This document shows positions 55,490-64,000 of a stretch of 64,000 nt of DNA, piece after piece; position 1 is the first letter of the stretch; every line of letters begins with the position of its first letter. The notes beneath the pieces are model-generated. The model worked only from the letters and a program-made list of their open reading frames with translations, was not told the origin of the DNA and did no database searches. This DNA comes from Cylindrotheca closterium (lineage: Eukaryota > Bacillariophyta > Bacillariophyceae > Bacillariales > Bacillariaceae): the NCBI GenBank assembly GCA_933822405.4, contig CAKOGP040000224.1:125023-189022 (forward strand), written 5' to 3'. Position numbers and translations under genes: made by a program.

Positions 55490-56600
55490 CTATCGAATGA
55501 AGGGAATGAGAGAGTACTTCGCTTTGCCTTTCCATGTATCGTATCGTTCCTGTCCTTCATACTTTTCTGTTTGCTTTCCTTCGAGTCCTGAAGCCGCCTT
55601 GAACATGATGGAAAGAATACCTGCCAAACCAAATGATGAGCCAAGCCATGCTGGGATACTCTTTCCAAAGGACCCAGCGCCGCCCAAAAAGAGCCCAGTC
55701 CAAAAGATCATTTCTCCAAGATAGTTGGGGTGACGACAGATGCGGTAGGTCCATGTGTCTGGTCCTGTAAATTTCTTGCCGTCCTTCTCGGATGAGGATT
55801 GCTTCACAATGAGCTTGTGTAGATCCGCGATTGCTTCCAAAATGGCACCTGTCCAAGCAAGAGATGCACCAGCCATACTGATGGAACTATCGACAGCACC
55901 ATTTGTACTTCTCAGCGCATAGAGCACTGGGGTGGTCAAGAGAGCGTAAAAGAGTGCGAGACTGGCCGAAAATGTGATGCGGCTTGATATGGATCCATTC
56001 TTGATCGTTGTCTTGCTGTTTCGGAGGTAATCGCGGACTAGATTTGAAAGTGTAAGAACGATTTATTGATATCTTGATGACAAACATATGGGCCATATGA
56101 GTTTACAATCAGCACTTACGCAAAAGGTAGCTTCCCAACCTCGCTCCATAGAACATGCATGCCTTGGCCAATAGGAGAGAAGATTGACTACTTGTAGACG
56201 TCGATAGAACCTTCAGCATGGTTAGTCCAGCCGCCGCTACACTGAATCCATAGGCCACGCCAATTCCATAGATTTTCTTGTAGAGTGTCAATGGAAGGAC
56301 TACTGACCAAGTCACAGCTGACAAGGCCAAAATCCCCCAAGGACCAGTTTGCATACTAGAAACGATGGTTGAGACCATGGAAGAAGGAGACATATTCAAA
56401 GCCGATCCACCTCTGGGAATGCTTCTAGCGGCCTGTTGTGAGAGATTCGTCGAGACTGATGGATGCTGCTGCTGGTGACGTTGTTCTTGATGATGCTGGA
56501 CGGTCGTGTCTGATGGAACATGTTGCTGTGGCAAAAAGGATACGACATGTTGAATGTTTGGTGCTAGCAAAGTGATGAAATAGATGGCTTTCAGCTGCAT
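55490..56600 (-). CDS. DUF1295/steroid-reductase-like membrane protein, plastid-targeted
   Basis: Exons 56600..56120 and 56037..55490, intron 56119..56038 (82 bp, phase 1), 342 residues. Signal MQLKAIYFITLLAPNIQHVV followed by S-FLPQ, an ASAFAP-type site. Hydrophobic helices cover residues 90-200. The C-terminal block TYRICRHPNYLGEMIFWTGL is the RHPNY(L/F)GE signature of DUF1295 and isoprenylcysteine-methyltransferase/steroid 5-alpha-reductase-like enzymes, with the closing EKYEGQERYDTWKGKAKY. The family uses SAM or NADPH at this site; which one applies here cannot be told. It may modify a plastid lipid, quinone or sterol. Confidence 0.82.
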
Positions 56601-57063
56601 TTTGATGAAAGTATTGGGGTCTTCTGATGTCTTCTGATGTCTACAGTAGTAGAATTAATGATGCCACAGCGGTGATGGAATTATTTTGGATCTTGTGTGT
56701 CAGAGTGTCAGATGATGTTTCTGGTCAGAGAAGTCGTGCATTGACATCCGATTCAAAGAGATCAAACGGGTCAACTAATATGACGTCAGTGTTTATTTGT
56801 TTAGTTTCCATGGAGGAATGCAGAATCTGGAATAACCATCCACGACCACACTTTCAACTTCAATAATCTTCACATCACATGGCCGCCATCACCTGCGATT
56901 AGTTTCGACTCAACAGACCGCTGTGTTTTGAATCAATCATCCATTGAAACACATCGCATCGAGCGGACTGCACTACAAAGACACGAGAAAAGCTGCGTCA
57001 TTTACTCACCAAATACTGCTCATGCTTACAAGGAACCATTTTTAAATCACCAGAGCTGGAAAG
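56601..57063. promoter_or_regulatory. Divergent promoter region (DUF1295 / beta-helix protein)
   Basis: 463 bp between opposed starts. A 12-bp TCTTCTGATGTC direct repeat lies at about 56620-56641, just upstream of the DUF1295 gene. Confidence 0.4.
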
Positions 57064-58365
57064 ATGGGCGGAAATAGGAGGAGTCGCGGCGGAAATGCTT
57101 CGCAAAATCGGCAGCAGAATCGGAATGAGGATTCGACAAAATCATCACAGCAGCATCCTGTTGGTTCCAGTGCTGCCAGTCGTGATCCGTATGAGCGAAA
57201 CGATGTGATTCTTGCCGAAATTGCACGGGGTCTAAACGTTTCTTGGAGGGATATTGGCGTGGGGTGTTTGGCCTTGCTTGGTCTGATTACTTTCGGCGCA
57301 TTTCTTGGCGTTTTTGCTAGTATGACGCTATCCGTTCATTACTATGAAAAGTCTGCTTTCGGAAGTCATATTGGGGTTTCTGCAGCAAAAAGGAATTTTG
57401 GATTAACGCCGACCTATAGTGGAATCACATCCTTTGATGATGCAACTCTTTTAGCAAACAAATTAATGAATGGTGCATCCAATCCAAACTACCAGAATGT
57501 CGGAAGAGTATTACCGGCTAAGACGGTTGGGACAGTCGACGCATTGATGCTTGTTGAAGAATCAACACCTCTTGGAATCAAGATGACTTTCTCTGATCGT
57601 ACATCTGGAGCAGCAGCATGTAGCCGAGATGATAGTTCAGACAGTTGTCCTGAGAATCAAGAACAGGAAGATGGATCTTCACCAAAGTTATCAACAGCTC
57701 AAGCAAAGAGGTTTGTAGCACAGTACGAAGAATGGCTGAGAGTGCAACCAAAGGTTCAACCACCGGATCCCATGATACAACCAACGAAATGTCAAGACGG
57801 ATCGTCAGGATTTGATGATTGGCGTACACTCAAGCAGGCAATGCACGAAGCGAATTCCATTGGCGAAGAGCGATTGGCACTATGGTCTTCCTACTTTGCT
57901 ACTGATGGCAGGCATTTATCTGTATACGAAAATGACTTGCTATACTATGAAGAAGATGTGATCTTTCGAATATGCCCTGGAGAGACGCTGACTGCCCGCC
58001 GTGGACCGGTTACTGTGAATGCGCCAAACCTCGTTTTGGAATGCCAGGATTGCACGGTGGATGTCGGCGGAACTCATTTAGCCTTTGGACCCCGCGCTAG
58101 AAATGTGTTAGTGAGAGGAATAACCTTCACAGGAGCAACTTCCTCAAGCCTGACCTTCTTTCATCACGGATCCGACGCAATATTTGAAGACTGTACATGG
58201 ATTGGTAACACAGGTAGGTCACAGAAGTTTGGTGCTGTTGCAGATCTGAATTCAACAAGTGCAGTGAACTTTTACCGATGCTCCATTGGTCATGGCAACA
58301 AGAAAAACTGGTTCGGTAGTCCAACCTCTAATGGTGGATCTTCCTCGCTTTCAATCCGAGCCTAA
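57064..58365 (+). CDS. Membrane-anchored parallel beta-helix protein
   Basis: 433 residues, ATG 57064. Basic/Asn-rich cytosolic N-terminus, one strong membrane helix at about residues 61-88 (IGVGCLALLGLITFGAFLGV), then a lumenal or extracellular part: type II topology. The last 150 residues read as a right-handed parallel beta-helix: IFRICPGETLTARRGPVTVN, APNLVLECQDCTVDVGGTHL, ARNVLVRGITFTGATSSSLT, DAIFEDCTWIGNTG and SAVNFYRCSIGHG, with one strand set about every 22 residues and aligned Cys/Asn. No catalytic residues of pectate lyase were recognised. It may bind or modify cell-wall or frustule-associated polysaccharide; this is inference. Confidence 0.72.
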   Translation: MGGNRRSRGGNASQNRQQNRNEDSTKSSQQHPVGSSAASRDPYERNDVILAEIARGLNVSWRDIGVGCLALLGLITFGAFLGVFASMTLSVHYYEKSAFGSHIGVSAAKRNFGLTPTYSGITSFDDATLLANKLMNGASNPNYQNVGRVLPAKTVGTVDALMLVEESTPLGIKMTFSDRTSGAAACSRDDSSDSCPENQEQEDGSSPKLSTAQAKRFVAQYEEWLRVQPKVQPPDPMIQPTKCQDGSSGFDDWRTLKQAMHEANSIGEERLALWSSYFATDGRHLSVYENDLLYYEEDVIFRICPGETLTARRGPVTVNAPNLVLECQDCTVDVGGTHLAFGPRARNVLVRGITFTGATSSSLTFFHHGSDAIFEDCTWIGNTGRSQKFGAVADLNSTSAVNFYRCSIGHGNKKNWFGSPTSNGGSSSLSIRA

Positions 58366-58553
58366 GTTCTTAATTATAGCTAAAAACAATTACAGATAGA
58401 CTCAGATGGTCCAGCTTCCTCGCTCTCAGCTAGCAGAATTTTACAACACTACGAAACCAACATTGCAAAACTCTTGTACACAACAACGTTTATAGATATT
58501 GGGTTATGGTTTTGAATAGAAGAGGAACCGCGTCATGTCACGCGCTGATGACA

Positions 58554-59234
58554 CTAGTAGCATTTGTACGGTATTCTGTTATCGAGGAGCCTTCTTCTAT
58601 TGGCCCTGCTTTTGTCTGAATCATACCTGCAATCTTTCTTGTTTCGTCCTCTTCTTCGGTGTCCTGAGATCATGTCATGTTCTATCATCATTGAAAAAAT
58701 CTCTCGTTGTTTTCTTGTAACCACCGGTTCCTTCATTTCGAAACCAGGTTCAGAGGACAATGATCTGTGGGCATGTTCTGATGTTCCAGACACGTTTTGC
58801 TTAGGAGTGATATTTATCCTTATAGCTTCTCTTGCATCTTCTATGGCTCGCATTATTGCTCGATCGACGCTGCATTTTGAGACTTCCTGTGATATTGCGG
58901 CGATACGATCATAATCGTCTTCGCGCCTCTCCCATTGTCTATCCTGCTCATCCATAACTGCATCAATGCATGCATTGATAGCATTTGTCGAGGACTGTTC
59001 TCCTTCTGTAGTAAAAGGTTCCATTCCACGATAACACGACGGGTTCTTGACTTCCTCTAATTCCAGTCGCATGGCATCTTTGAAGCATTGATCGTGCATT
59101 TTTTCCTTTTCTAGCGCAGAATACCAATATAACTTTTTCTCCTCATCAGTGAAATCCTCTCTTCCAGACACCAGTATTATGGTATCTTTTGTTGGCTCAA
59201 AGGATACCTTTCGATCAGTCTTGTACTCTTTCAT
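58554..59234 (-). CDS. Diatom-type expanded family protein, member 1
   Basis: 226 residues from ATG 59234 (MKEYKTDRKVSFEP). This start is preferred over ATG 59345 because it aligns with the starts of both paralogues (61764, 63497) and gives the same length as the complete one. Conserved blocks: V-x-F-x-P, FTDEEKKLYWYSALEKEKM, RGMEPFTTEGE, INACIDAVMDEQDRQWE and DDYDRIAAISQEVSKCSVDR. The rest is helical and charged with a basic tail (RRRGRNKKDCR). No enzyme motif or signal peptide. It is one of many short helical cytosolic proteins expanded in diatoms; function unknown. Confidence 0.7.
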   Translation of the reverse strand: MKEYKTDRKVSFEPTKDTIILVSGREDFTDEEKKLYWYSALEKEKMHDQCFKDAMRLELEEVKNPSCYRGMEPFTTEGEQSSTNAINACIDAVMDEQDRQWERREDDYDRIAAISQEVSKCSVDRAIMRAIEDAREAIRINITPKQNVSGTSEHAHRSLSSEPGFEMKEPVVTRKQREIFSMMIEHDMISGHRRRGRNKKDCRYDSDKSRANRRRLLDNRIPYKCY

Positions 59235-60027
59235 GTTGTCCTTTGTTTTGTTTTTGTGCTGTTGAATCTCATTTGAAAACGAGAAGTCGGTCTTGGGTGA
59301 GCCAGCAGTCGCGCAGAATTGATATATTTTATATATCAGACGCATGAAATTTTGGATTTTGGTCGCATTTTCGAACTCCAGAATGAATCCGACCCGAAGC
59401 CTCTATCATACTGCACCAGTAGACCATCCAGAATGTATCTACGGCATGTGCCATACACAACGCTTCGCTTCGAGAGAACGCTAACTACACCGATTCATTA
59501 GAGGTAATCAAACGTGTTCAGTCTGTTGGTTCGGATGTTGGACACTTGGGAGTTCCAGATGGCTCAGATGATCAAAATACCGCTTTTATTCCTCCTTCCT
59601 CCCATGATCTCCAAGAATACAAGTAGTAGCGCTCAAAGCGAAGCCCTTGCCATTTTATTTTATCCTGCGTCGTACAGTAATGCTTGGAGTTTTGAGCGAC
59701 CGCAATCATGTCTCTAGATTTTTAGAAACACCACTGTTCACCTGCCAACAATGTCCATTCCATTCACTCATTCGACGCACACAAGTTGACCAAGTTTATA
59801 CAATGCTGTAGGTCACCATTTAATTTGTAGAAGCTTGGAGTAACAAACTGAAACACCACCTCTCAAGGATCCAACCGGTGCTCAACGCCTGGTAGAGATT
59901 TTTAGAATGTGAACGGAAAGTCGTTCTCCTCACAAAAGAGGGGACGAGCTGGAACCCAAAGACTCCCCAAGATTCATTCCGAATATCATTCACTTTGCCT
60001 GCATCCACCTTCTTTTCTGGAACGTGT
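59235..60027. other. Intergenic
   Basis: About 790 bp between two minus-strand genes; no supported gene. A plus frame at 59514-59717 is short and without features. Confidence 0.55.
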
Positions 60028-61107
60028 TCAATCCTCCTTTGGACCTTCACCATCTACCACCTTTACTTGCATTGAATCTTTTCCCTTTTCGCGCTTCGTT
60101 TTGACCTTCTCCTTGAAACGTTTCAGCTCTTTGACAAATGATGTAAAGAGAGGCAGCAATAGAGGAAATAGAAGAGGGAGAAAGACTGCTGCGTAGTGCT
60201 CCAAAGGAAACTCTGGCGTCATTGTATCCTTATTTCGCCCCATGGCGCCCTCCAAAATTGCTCTGGCTTGTAGCAGTGATTGGAGTCGAGTCGAAAATGA
60301 ATGAGACGTTTTTCCCAGGGTTAGAAAGACTTCACTTCGCTCGTCTGGAGTCAAATGCATCTTCCAATCGTCAAAGTCTTGCATAATGGCCTTTTGCCAA
60401 GTAAATTGCAAGTTGCGGAGGTAATCATTTTCAGCCATTTCGTCATCTGGAACTGACTCCGAATCAGAAGCAGACTTTTCGAGCCAGGATCCAATCAAAG
60501 ATGTCAAGGATGTCATTATTTCAAACTCATCGTTAGAGTGGTAGGTGAAAACTGTCACTAGCTGCTCGGATCCTTGTTTCCAAGCTAGCCACGACGGTAT
60601 TTCATCATCAGACAGTTTCTCCTGCTCTGCTGGTAAATACAACATCCAATCCAAGTCTTTGTCATAAGCAGCAGAGACGCCATCGAACTGACGATCCGGC
60701 AAGTAATTCCATATGGATGAATTTTTCAACAGTTTGACCGACTCGCCCTCTACCATTTCCCACAGTTTGTTACTTCTGGGTACAACCTTCATGTGTATTT
60801 GGGTGGATCCAAAATAGGGCAAGTCTTCCAATTTACAAGTATCCATCCATTCCTCCAATCGTTGTGACCATTGATGGAGACTTTGTTCAGAAGATTCTTC
60901 CATCACCAAGTGAATGTGCAAGGTTGTAGACCACCAAGACGGCCGAGGCAATGGGCGTAGAGCGCCAGGATTGCTCTTTTGGTCGTCCAATGCGTGACAC
61001 AGGACATCGTCATTCTGCACACAAAGGCCATAGTAGAGAGACAGAAGCGCTAGGATAATCAACTCTGCCAAGATAATTACGGATATCCATAGCCGTGTCC
61101 CCGCCAT
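60028..61107 (-). CDS. PIG-S-like GPI transamidase subunit
   Basis: 359 residues from ATG 61107 (MAGTRLWISVIILAELIILA). N-terminal membrane helix, then the lumenal signature RPSWWSTTLHIHLVM (PIG-S proteins have PxWWxTT at this place), a central mixed domain (LPYFGSTQIHMKVVP, DWMLYLPAEQ), and a C-terminal helix with the PIG-S-like block PLEHYAAVFLPLLFPLLLPL followed by a cytosolic Lys-rich tail (KELKRFKEKVKTKREKGK). PIG-S is part of the ER complex that attaches GPI anchors to proteins. At 359 residues it is clearly shorter than animal PIG-S (about 555), so the central lumenal part is reduced or an exon was missed. Confidence 0.68.
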   Translation of the reverse strand: MAGTRLWISVIILAELIILALLSLYYGLCVQNDDVLCHALDDQKSNPGALRPLPRPSWWSTTLHIHLVMEESSEQSLHQWSQRLEEWMDTCKLEDLPYFGSTQIHMKVVPRSNKLWEMVEGESVKLLKNSSIWNYLPDRQFDGVSAAYDKDLDWMLYLPAEQEKLSDDEIPSWLAWKQGSEQLVTVFTYHSNDEFEIMTSLTSLIGSWLEKSASDSESVPDDEMAENDYLRNLQFTWQKAIMQDFDDWKMHLTPDERSEVFLTLGKTSHSFSTRLQSLLQARAILEGAMGRNKDTMTPEFPLEHYAAVFLPLLFPLLLPLFTSFVKELKRFKEKVKTKREKGKDSMQVKVVDGEGPKED

Positions 61108-61763
61108 GATGGTTTGCCTGCACTCAGACAAACAAGAGACAGATACGATTTGGTACAGTACACACTACCACAGCGCTGTACTGCTGAATGTGAAAATTGC
61201 ACGTACCGTGTACCGGTTCGTAAAACATCGCGTCTACCACCTGAGTGCAGTCCGACGCACGTACGAAGCGTTAACGTCCAGACGTGCGTGAGCAGAAGAA
61301 CGTTGATCATAAAATCTTATTACCTGTGCAACTTTTACATAACATCTGGGCATATGTAGTAATTGCGATCCGCTTCTTCGTTTGATTTGACCGTTAAAGG
61401 TTTCCATCAATTACTCAAACATCCGAACGTTTCATCCCGGGTTTCATAATAAAATTCGCTTCAACTTAACATCTGGCATTCAACTTCGTTCGGGAACGAA
61501 ACACGATAAGAGATCAGATAAGTGTTTTTGTGCGAAACTGTGAGTGCTGCGACTGGCTTCGATTCACTTAGGGATACTGCAAGCAGTCTTGTTCGTTTCT
61601 TTACCGTCCATATGTATCTTTTTAAACGTGAAAGAAGCCGATTTCAAATCGCCAAATGAGTTTCTCACTCGGAAAAAGCGGAGCTCACAATCCAATTGCG
61701 CAGACTCACATACAAAGCATTGCACACAAATTCAAGATCCAAACAAAAAGACCAGCAGCTAAC
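61108..61763. other. Divergent intergenic region (PIG-S-like / family member 2)
   Basis: About 650 bp. From about 61626 to the start codon at 61764 it resembles the leader of family member 3 (63390-63496), with AAACGTRAAGAAGSCCGATTT and a shared A/C-rich end. Confidence 0.6.
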
Positions 61764-62444
61764 ATGAATACTAATAACAGCAGAAGAGTCCAATTCTTTC
61801 CACAGCATGAACGAGTTTTGGAAATCGATACTCTGGAGCACTACACCGAGCAAGAGATCCTCAACTCTTGGTACACCAAGGAAGAGTTCAAGACAATTGC
61901 AATGCGAAGCCACAAACATGCTCTCAGATGGGAGTCTGGCGAATCATCAATGCCTGACTCTTTCCATCGAGGACTTGAAATCTTCACAGAGGAAGGTGAG
62001 CATCTCGTTACTGCTTCCATCGAGCGATGCATTGACGCTGTTATGGACGAACAAGCCGCGCAATGGGAGTCAGACGTTGATGACTTTGATCGCTTGGCAG
62101 CAATCTCTGCAGAAGTATCAAAGTTCAGTGTCAACTATGCTTTGGAGCAAGCTGTGGCAGATGAACAAGAAGCACACAGAATGTACAAGGCTATGGAGCA
62201 AAAGATCAACTTGCAACAGAAGCTCAAGTCGAGAGACTCCTCGAAGAAGAATGTACTTGATTCGAGTGATCATACATCCATCTGCTCTGATCTCAGTCAT
62301 CCTGAGGCAGAATCAATCCGTTCCACAAGAGACTCCTTGTCTCAAGCTAAGGGAAACAATAAGGCAACGAAAGCAATTTCGAGACGCCTCACCAACGCTC
62401 TCACGATGCCCAAGATCGTTGGTCTTGCCAGTCGCGCTGCATGA
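61764..62444 (+). CDS. Diatom-type expanded family protein, member 2
   Basis: 226 residues from ATG 61764 (MNTNNSRRVQFFPQ). An earlier in-frame ATG at 61656 is rejected because the sequence between is similar to the untranslated leader of member 3. Conserved blocks: V-x-F-x-P, YTEQEILNSWYTKEEFKTI, MPDSFHRGLEIFTEEGE, ASIERCIDAVMDEQAAQWE, DDFDRLAAISAEVSKFSVNY and DEQEAHRMY. The C-terminal part is basic (KAISRRLTNALTMPK). No known domain. It is much closer to member 3 than to member 1. Confidence 0.75.
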   Translation: MNTNNSRRVQFFPQHERVLEIDTLEHYTEQEILNSWYTKEEFKTIAMRSHKHALRWESGESSMPDSFHRGLEIFTEEGEHLVTASIERCIDAVMDEQAAQWESDVDDFDRLAAISAEVSKFSVNYALEQAVADEQEAHRMYKAMEQKINLQQKLKSRDSSKKNVLDSSDHTSICSDLSHPEAESIRSTRDSLSQAKGNNKATKAISRRLTNALTMPKIVGLASRAA

Positions 62445-63496
62445 TAACTCTTCAATGCTCTCCAAACGAGACGCATGTACATAAAGGGGACGACATTTTT
62501 CTGCAGCCTGGTGCATTATGCATGACACCTGCAGCTACATTTTTATACACTTGTTACACGCAACGTCCAACAATAATGGACTTTCTAAGTGATAAATGAC
62601 AATTTTGCATTTGAGATCTATCAATACCATCTCCTTCTAGAACCTAGTTGTACCCCAGCTTGTGGTTTGCTTTATGATACGATCTGAAGACGCCTACCCT
62701 GCAGAACATGTTGTCTGTATCGTACACATCTTTCATCTCTTTGTGTTGCGCTTTATGAACTCACTCACCTCCTTGTCACTAACCCATCAGGAATGCCCCG
62801 CAGGCAGGAGTGCCAGATGGATTTATCGTACCGGACCATAAAGTAAAATGTGGCTGCGTGGGATGAGGTCTGCCTGTCGGAATGATTGATTCAGAAAGCC
62901 ATTCAATGCTTTGATACTACAGTATACTGTATTTTACCAGAAAGATGTAATACACCTGTCATCAGTGCAAAGTCTCAAAGCCTTCCATCAGCTTGAAACG
63001 TCTTTTCGTTCGTTCATCACGGCCCGCAATACCGGAAGTGAGGATGGCGGCCAGATTACATTGCACAGCGAATCGCGACCATCGCGTATGTACCTGTGAT
63101 GAATTGCGAGCGTCTTCTTCGTTCATGTTCTCGATGTGTTAACGATGTGTTAAAACGTTTCGCACACCCAATCTACAGGTTAGTAGCCTGCGAACCTTTC
63201 GTCGCGGCAGTTTTGGAGGAACAACAGTTTTTTCAACCGTACACATGAAACGCGGTACTTGTCTTCGTTCATGACTGAAACAACGATAGGAATTTGAGAA
63301 AATTTGATTACGTGCTACCAAAATGGTTTTCTCAGTTTGCGCACTTATAGAACATGAAGAAAGTTTTGGTAGCGTTTTAAACGTAAAGAAGGCCGATTTG
63401 AAATCAATCATTGCAGTAGGGATCCCACCCTCACATTCAGATCCAACAAGCAAAGTACACAAAAAATTCAGCACCAAACACAACCAAACGGCAAAC
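62445..63496. other. Intergenic between family members 2 and 3
   Basis: About 1.05 kb; no gene supported. The last about 110 bp are similar to the leader of member 2. Confidence 0.6.
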
Positions 63497-64000
63497 ATGA
63501 ATGCACGAACGAAGGCAATTGAACGAAGAGTCAAGTTCCTTCCAGAGAATGATACCGTGTGGAAGATCAGCAATCTAGAGGAGTACACCGAAGAAGAGAT
63601 CCTAAACAGTTGGTACACTCAGCCCGAGTTCAAGAAGATCACTAGGAGGAGCTACAACCACGCTCTCAGATGGGAGTCTGGCGAAACATCAATGCCTGAC
63701 TCTTTCCATCGAGGACTGGAAGTCTTCACAATGGAAGGCGAGGAGATCATTACCGCTTCTATCGAACAGTGCATTGACGCTGTTATGGATGAGCAAGAAG
63801 CCCAATGGGACAAAGACATTGATGACTTTGATCGTTTGGCAGCTGTCTCTAAAGAAGTATCAAGATTCAGCACCGCCTATGCTTTGGAGCTAGCCCGGGC
63901 AGATGAAGATGAAGCACAAAGAATGTACACGCGTATGGAACAGAAGATTAAGTCAAAAGGCTCGAAACTCGATTCAAGCGATCACACGTCTATCTGCTCT
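63497..64000 (+). CDS. Diatom-type expanded family protein, member 3 (cut by window end)
   Basis: The first 168 codons are visible from ATG 63497 (MNARTKAIERRVKFLP); the frame is open at the window edge. It is strongly similar to member 2: YTEEEILNSWYTQPEFKKI, HALRWESGETSMPDSFHRGL, ASIEQCIDAVMDEQEAQW, DDFDRLAAVSKEVSRFS and LDSSDHTSICS. The close match in coding and leader sequence shows a recent tandem duplication. Function unknown. Confidence 0.75.
   Translation, partial: MNARTKAIERRVKFLPENDTVWKISNLEEYTEEEILNSWYTQPEFKKITRRSYNHALRWESGETSMPDSFHRGLEVFTMEGEEIITASIEQCIDAVMDEQEAQWDKDIDDFDRLAAVSKEVSRFSTAYALELARADEDEAQRMYTRMEQKIKSKGSKLDSSDHTSICS

Noticed and set aside
61656..61763. Earlier ATG for family member 2
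   Set aside because: The added 36 residues correspond to sequence similar to the untranslated leader of member 3.
1..64000. CRISPR arrays, rRNA, tRNA, intact transposase or reverse transcriptase
   Set aside because: Looked for on both strands; only simple tandem repeats and degenerate dispersed motifs were found, and no frame shows integrase, transposase or polymerase motifs.

Overview
The window is nuclear DNA from a photosynthetic stramenopile, almost certainly a diatom; I cannot name the species. The evidence is short GT-AG spliceosomal introns (77-220 bp) and at least six proteins that start with a signal peptide followed by a phenylalanine at the predicted cleavage point (the ASAFAP-type signal for import into a secondary plastid). 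BspA-type leucine-rich repeats and many diatom-style proteins of unknown function add to this. No bacterial operon, CRISPR array, rRNA, tRNA or intact transposon was recognised. Most spliced models below were built by hand by matching a donor, an acceptor and a continuous frame; where a paralogue lies in the window it was used to fix the junction or the start.

Layout. 0-4 kb: a PAS-like protein (minus), a stretch of degenerate repeats, and the first of three FAD amine oxidases (minus). 4-12.3 kb: a gene-poor, decayed region with a truncated dioxygenase-like N-terminus, a rearranged Arg/Ser-rich repeat pseudogene containing an inverted segment, a 161-bp perfect duplication carrying a C-terminal membrane anchor, microsatellites, and one long disordered nuclear-type protein (minus). 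12.2-21.7 kb: a small unknown protein, a plastid-targeted Mpv17/PMP22 protein, a membrane protein, two tandem amine oxidases (plus), and a twin-arginine plastid NAD(P)-binding protein. 22-31 kb: a BspA-LRR/ankyrin protein, riboflavin kinase, two genes that each encode two neuroglobin-like globin domains, and a sulfotransferase. 32-43 kb: a large membrane protein, a TraB-family protein, an F-box protein, two small plastid proteins in head-to-head arrangement, and a plastid ABC1/UbiB-type kinase. 43-58 kb: a 2,076-residue inositol-polyphosphate 5-phosphatase-like protein with a very long insertion in its catalytic domain, a secreted granulin-like/alpha-beta hydrolase fusion, a second PAS-like gene, a 2-kb stretch of degenerate repeats, a DUF1295 methyltransferase/reductase-type plastid membrane protein, and a membrane-anchored beta-helix protein. 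58.5-64 kb: three members of one diatom-type family around a PIG-S-like GPI transamidase subunit; the last member runs off the window.

The main theme is local duplication. Three amine oxidases share one intron position, two PAS-like genes share another, two globin genes arose by internal and then whole-gene duplication, and three genes belong to the 58-64 kb family. Several gene pairs are divergent with 290-630 bp between start codons (SDR/LRR, riboflavin kinase/globin, TraB/F-box, two plastid proteins, ABC1 kinase/5-phosphatase, DUF1295/beta-helix), so shared promoters are likely. Nothing here forms an obvious new operon-like system; the strongest novelty candidates are the two-domain globins, the split-domain 5-phosphatase, the granulin-hydrolase fusion and the inverted segment in the 5-kb pseudogene.
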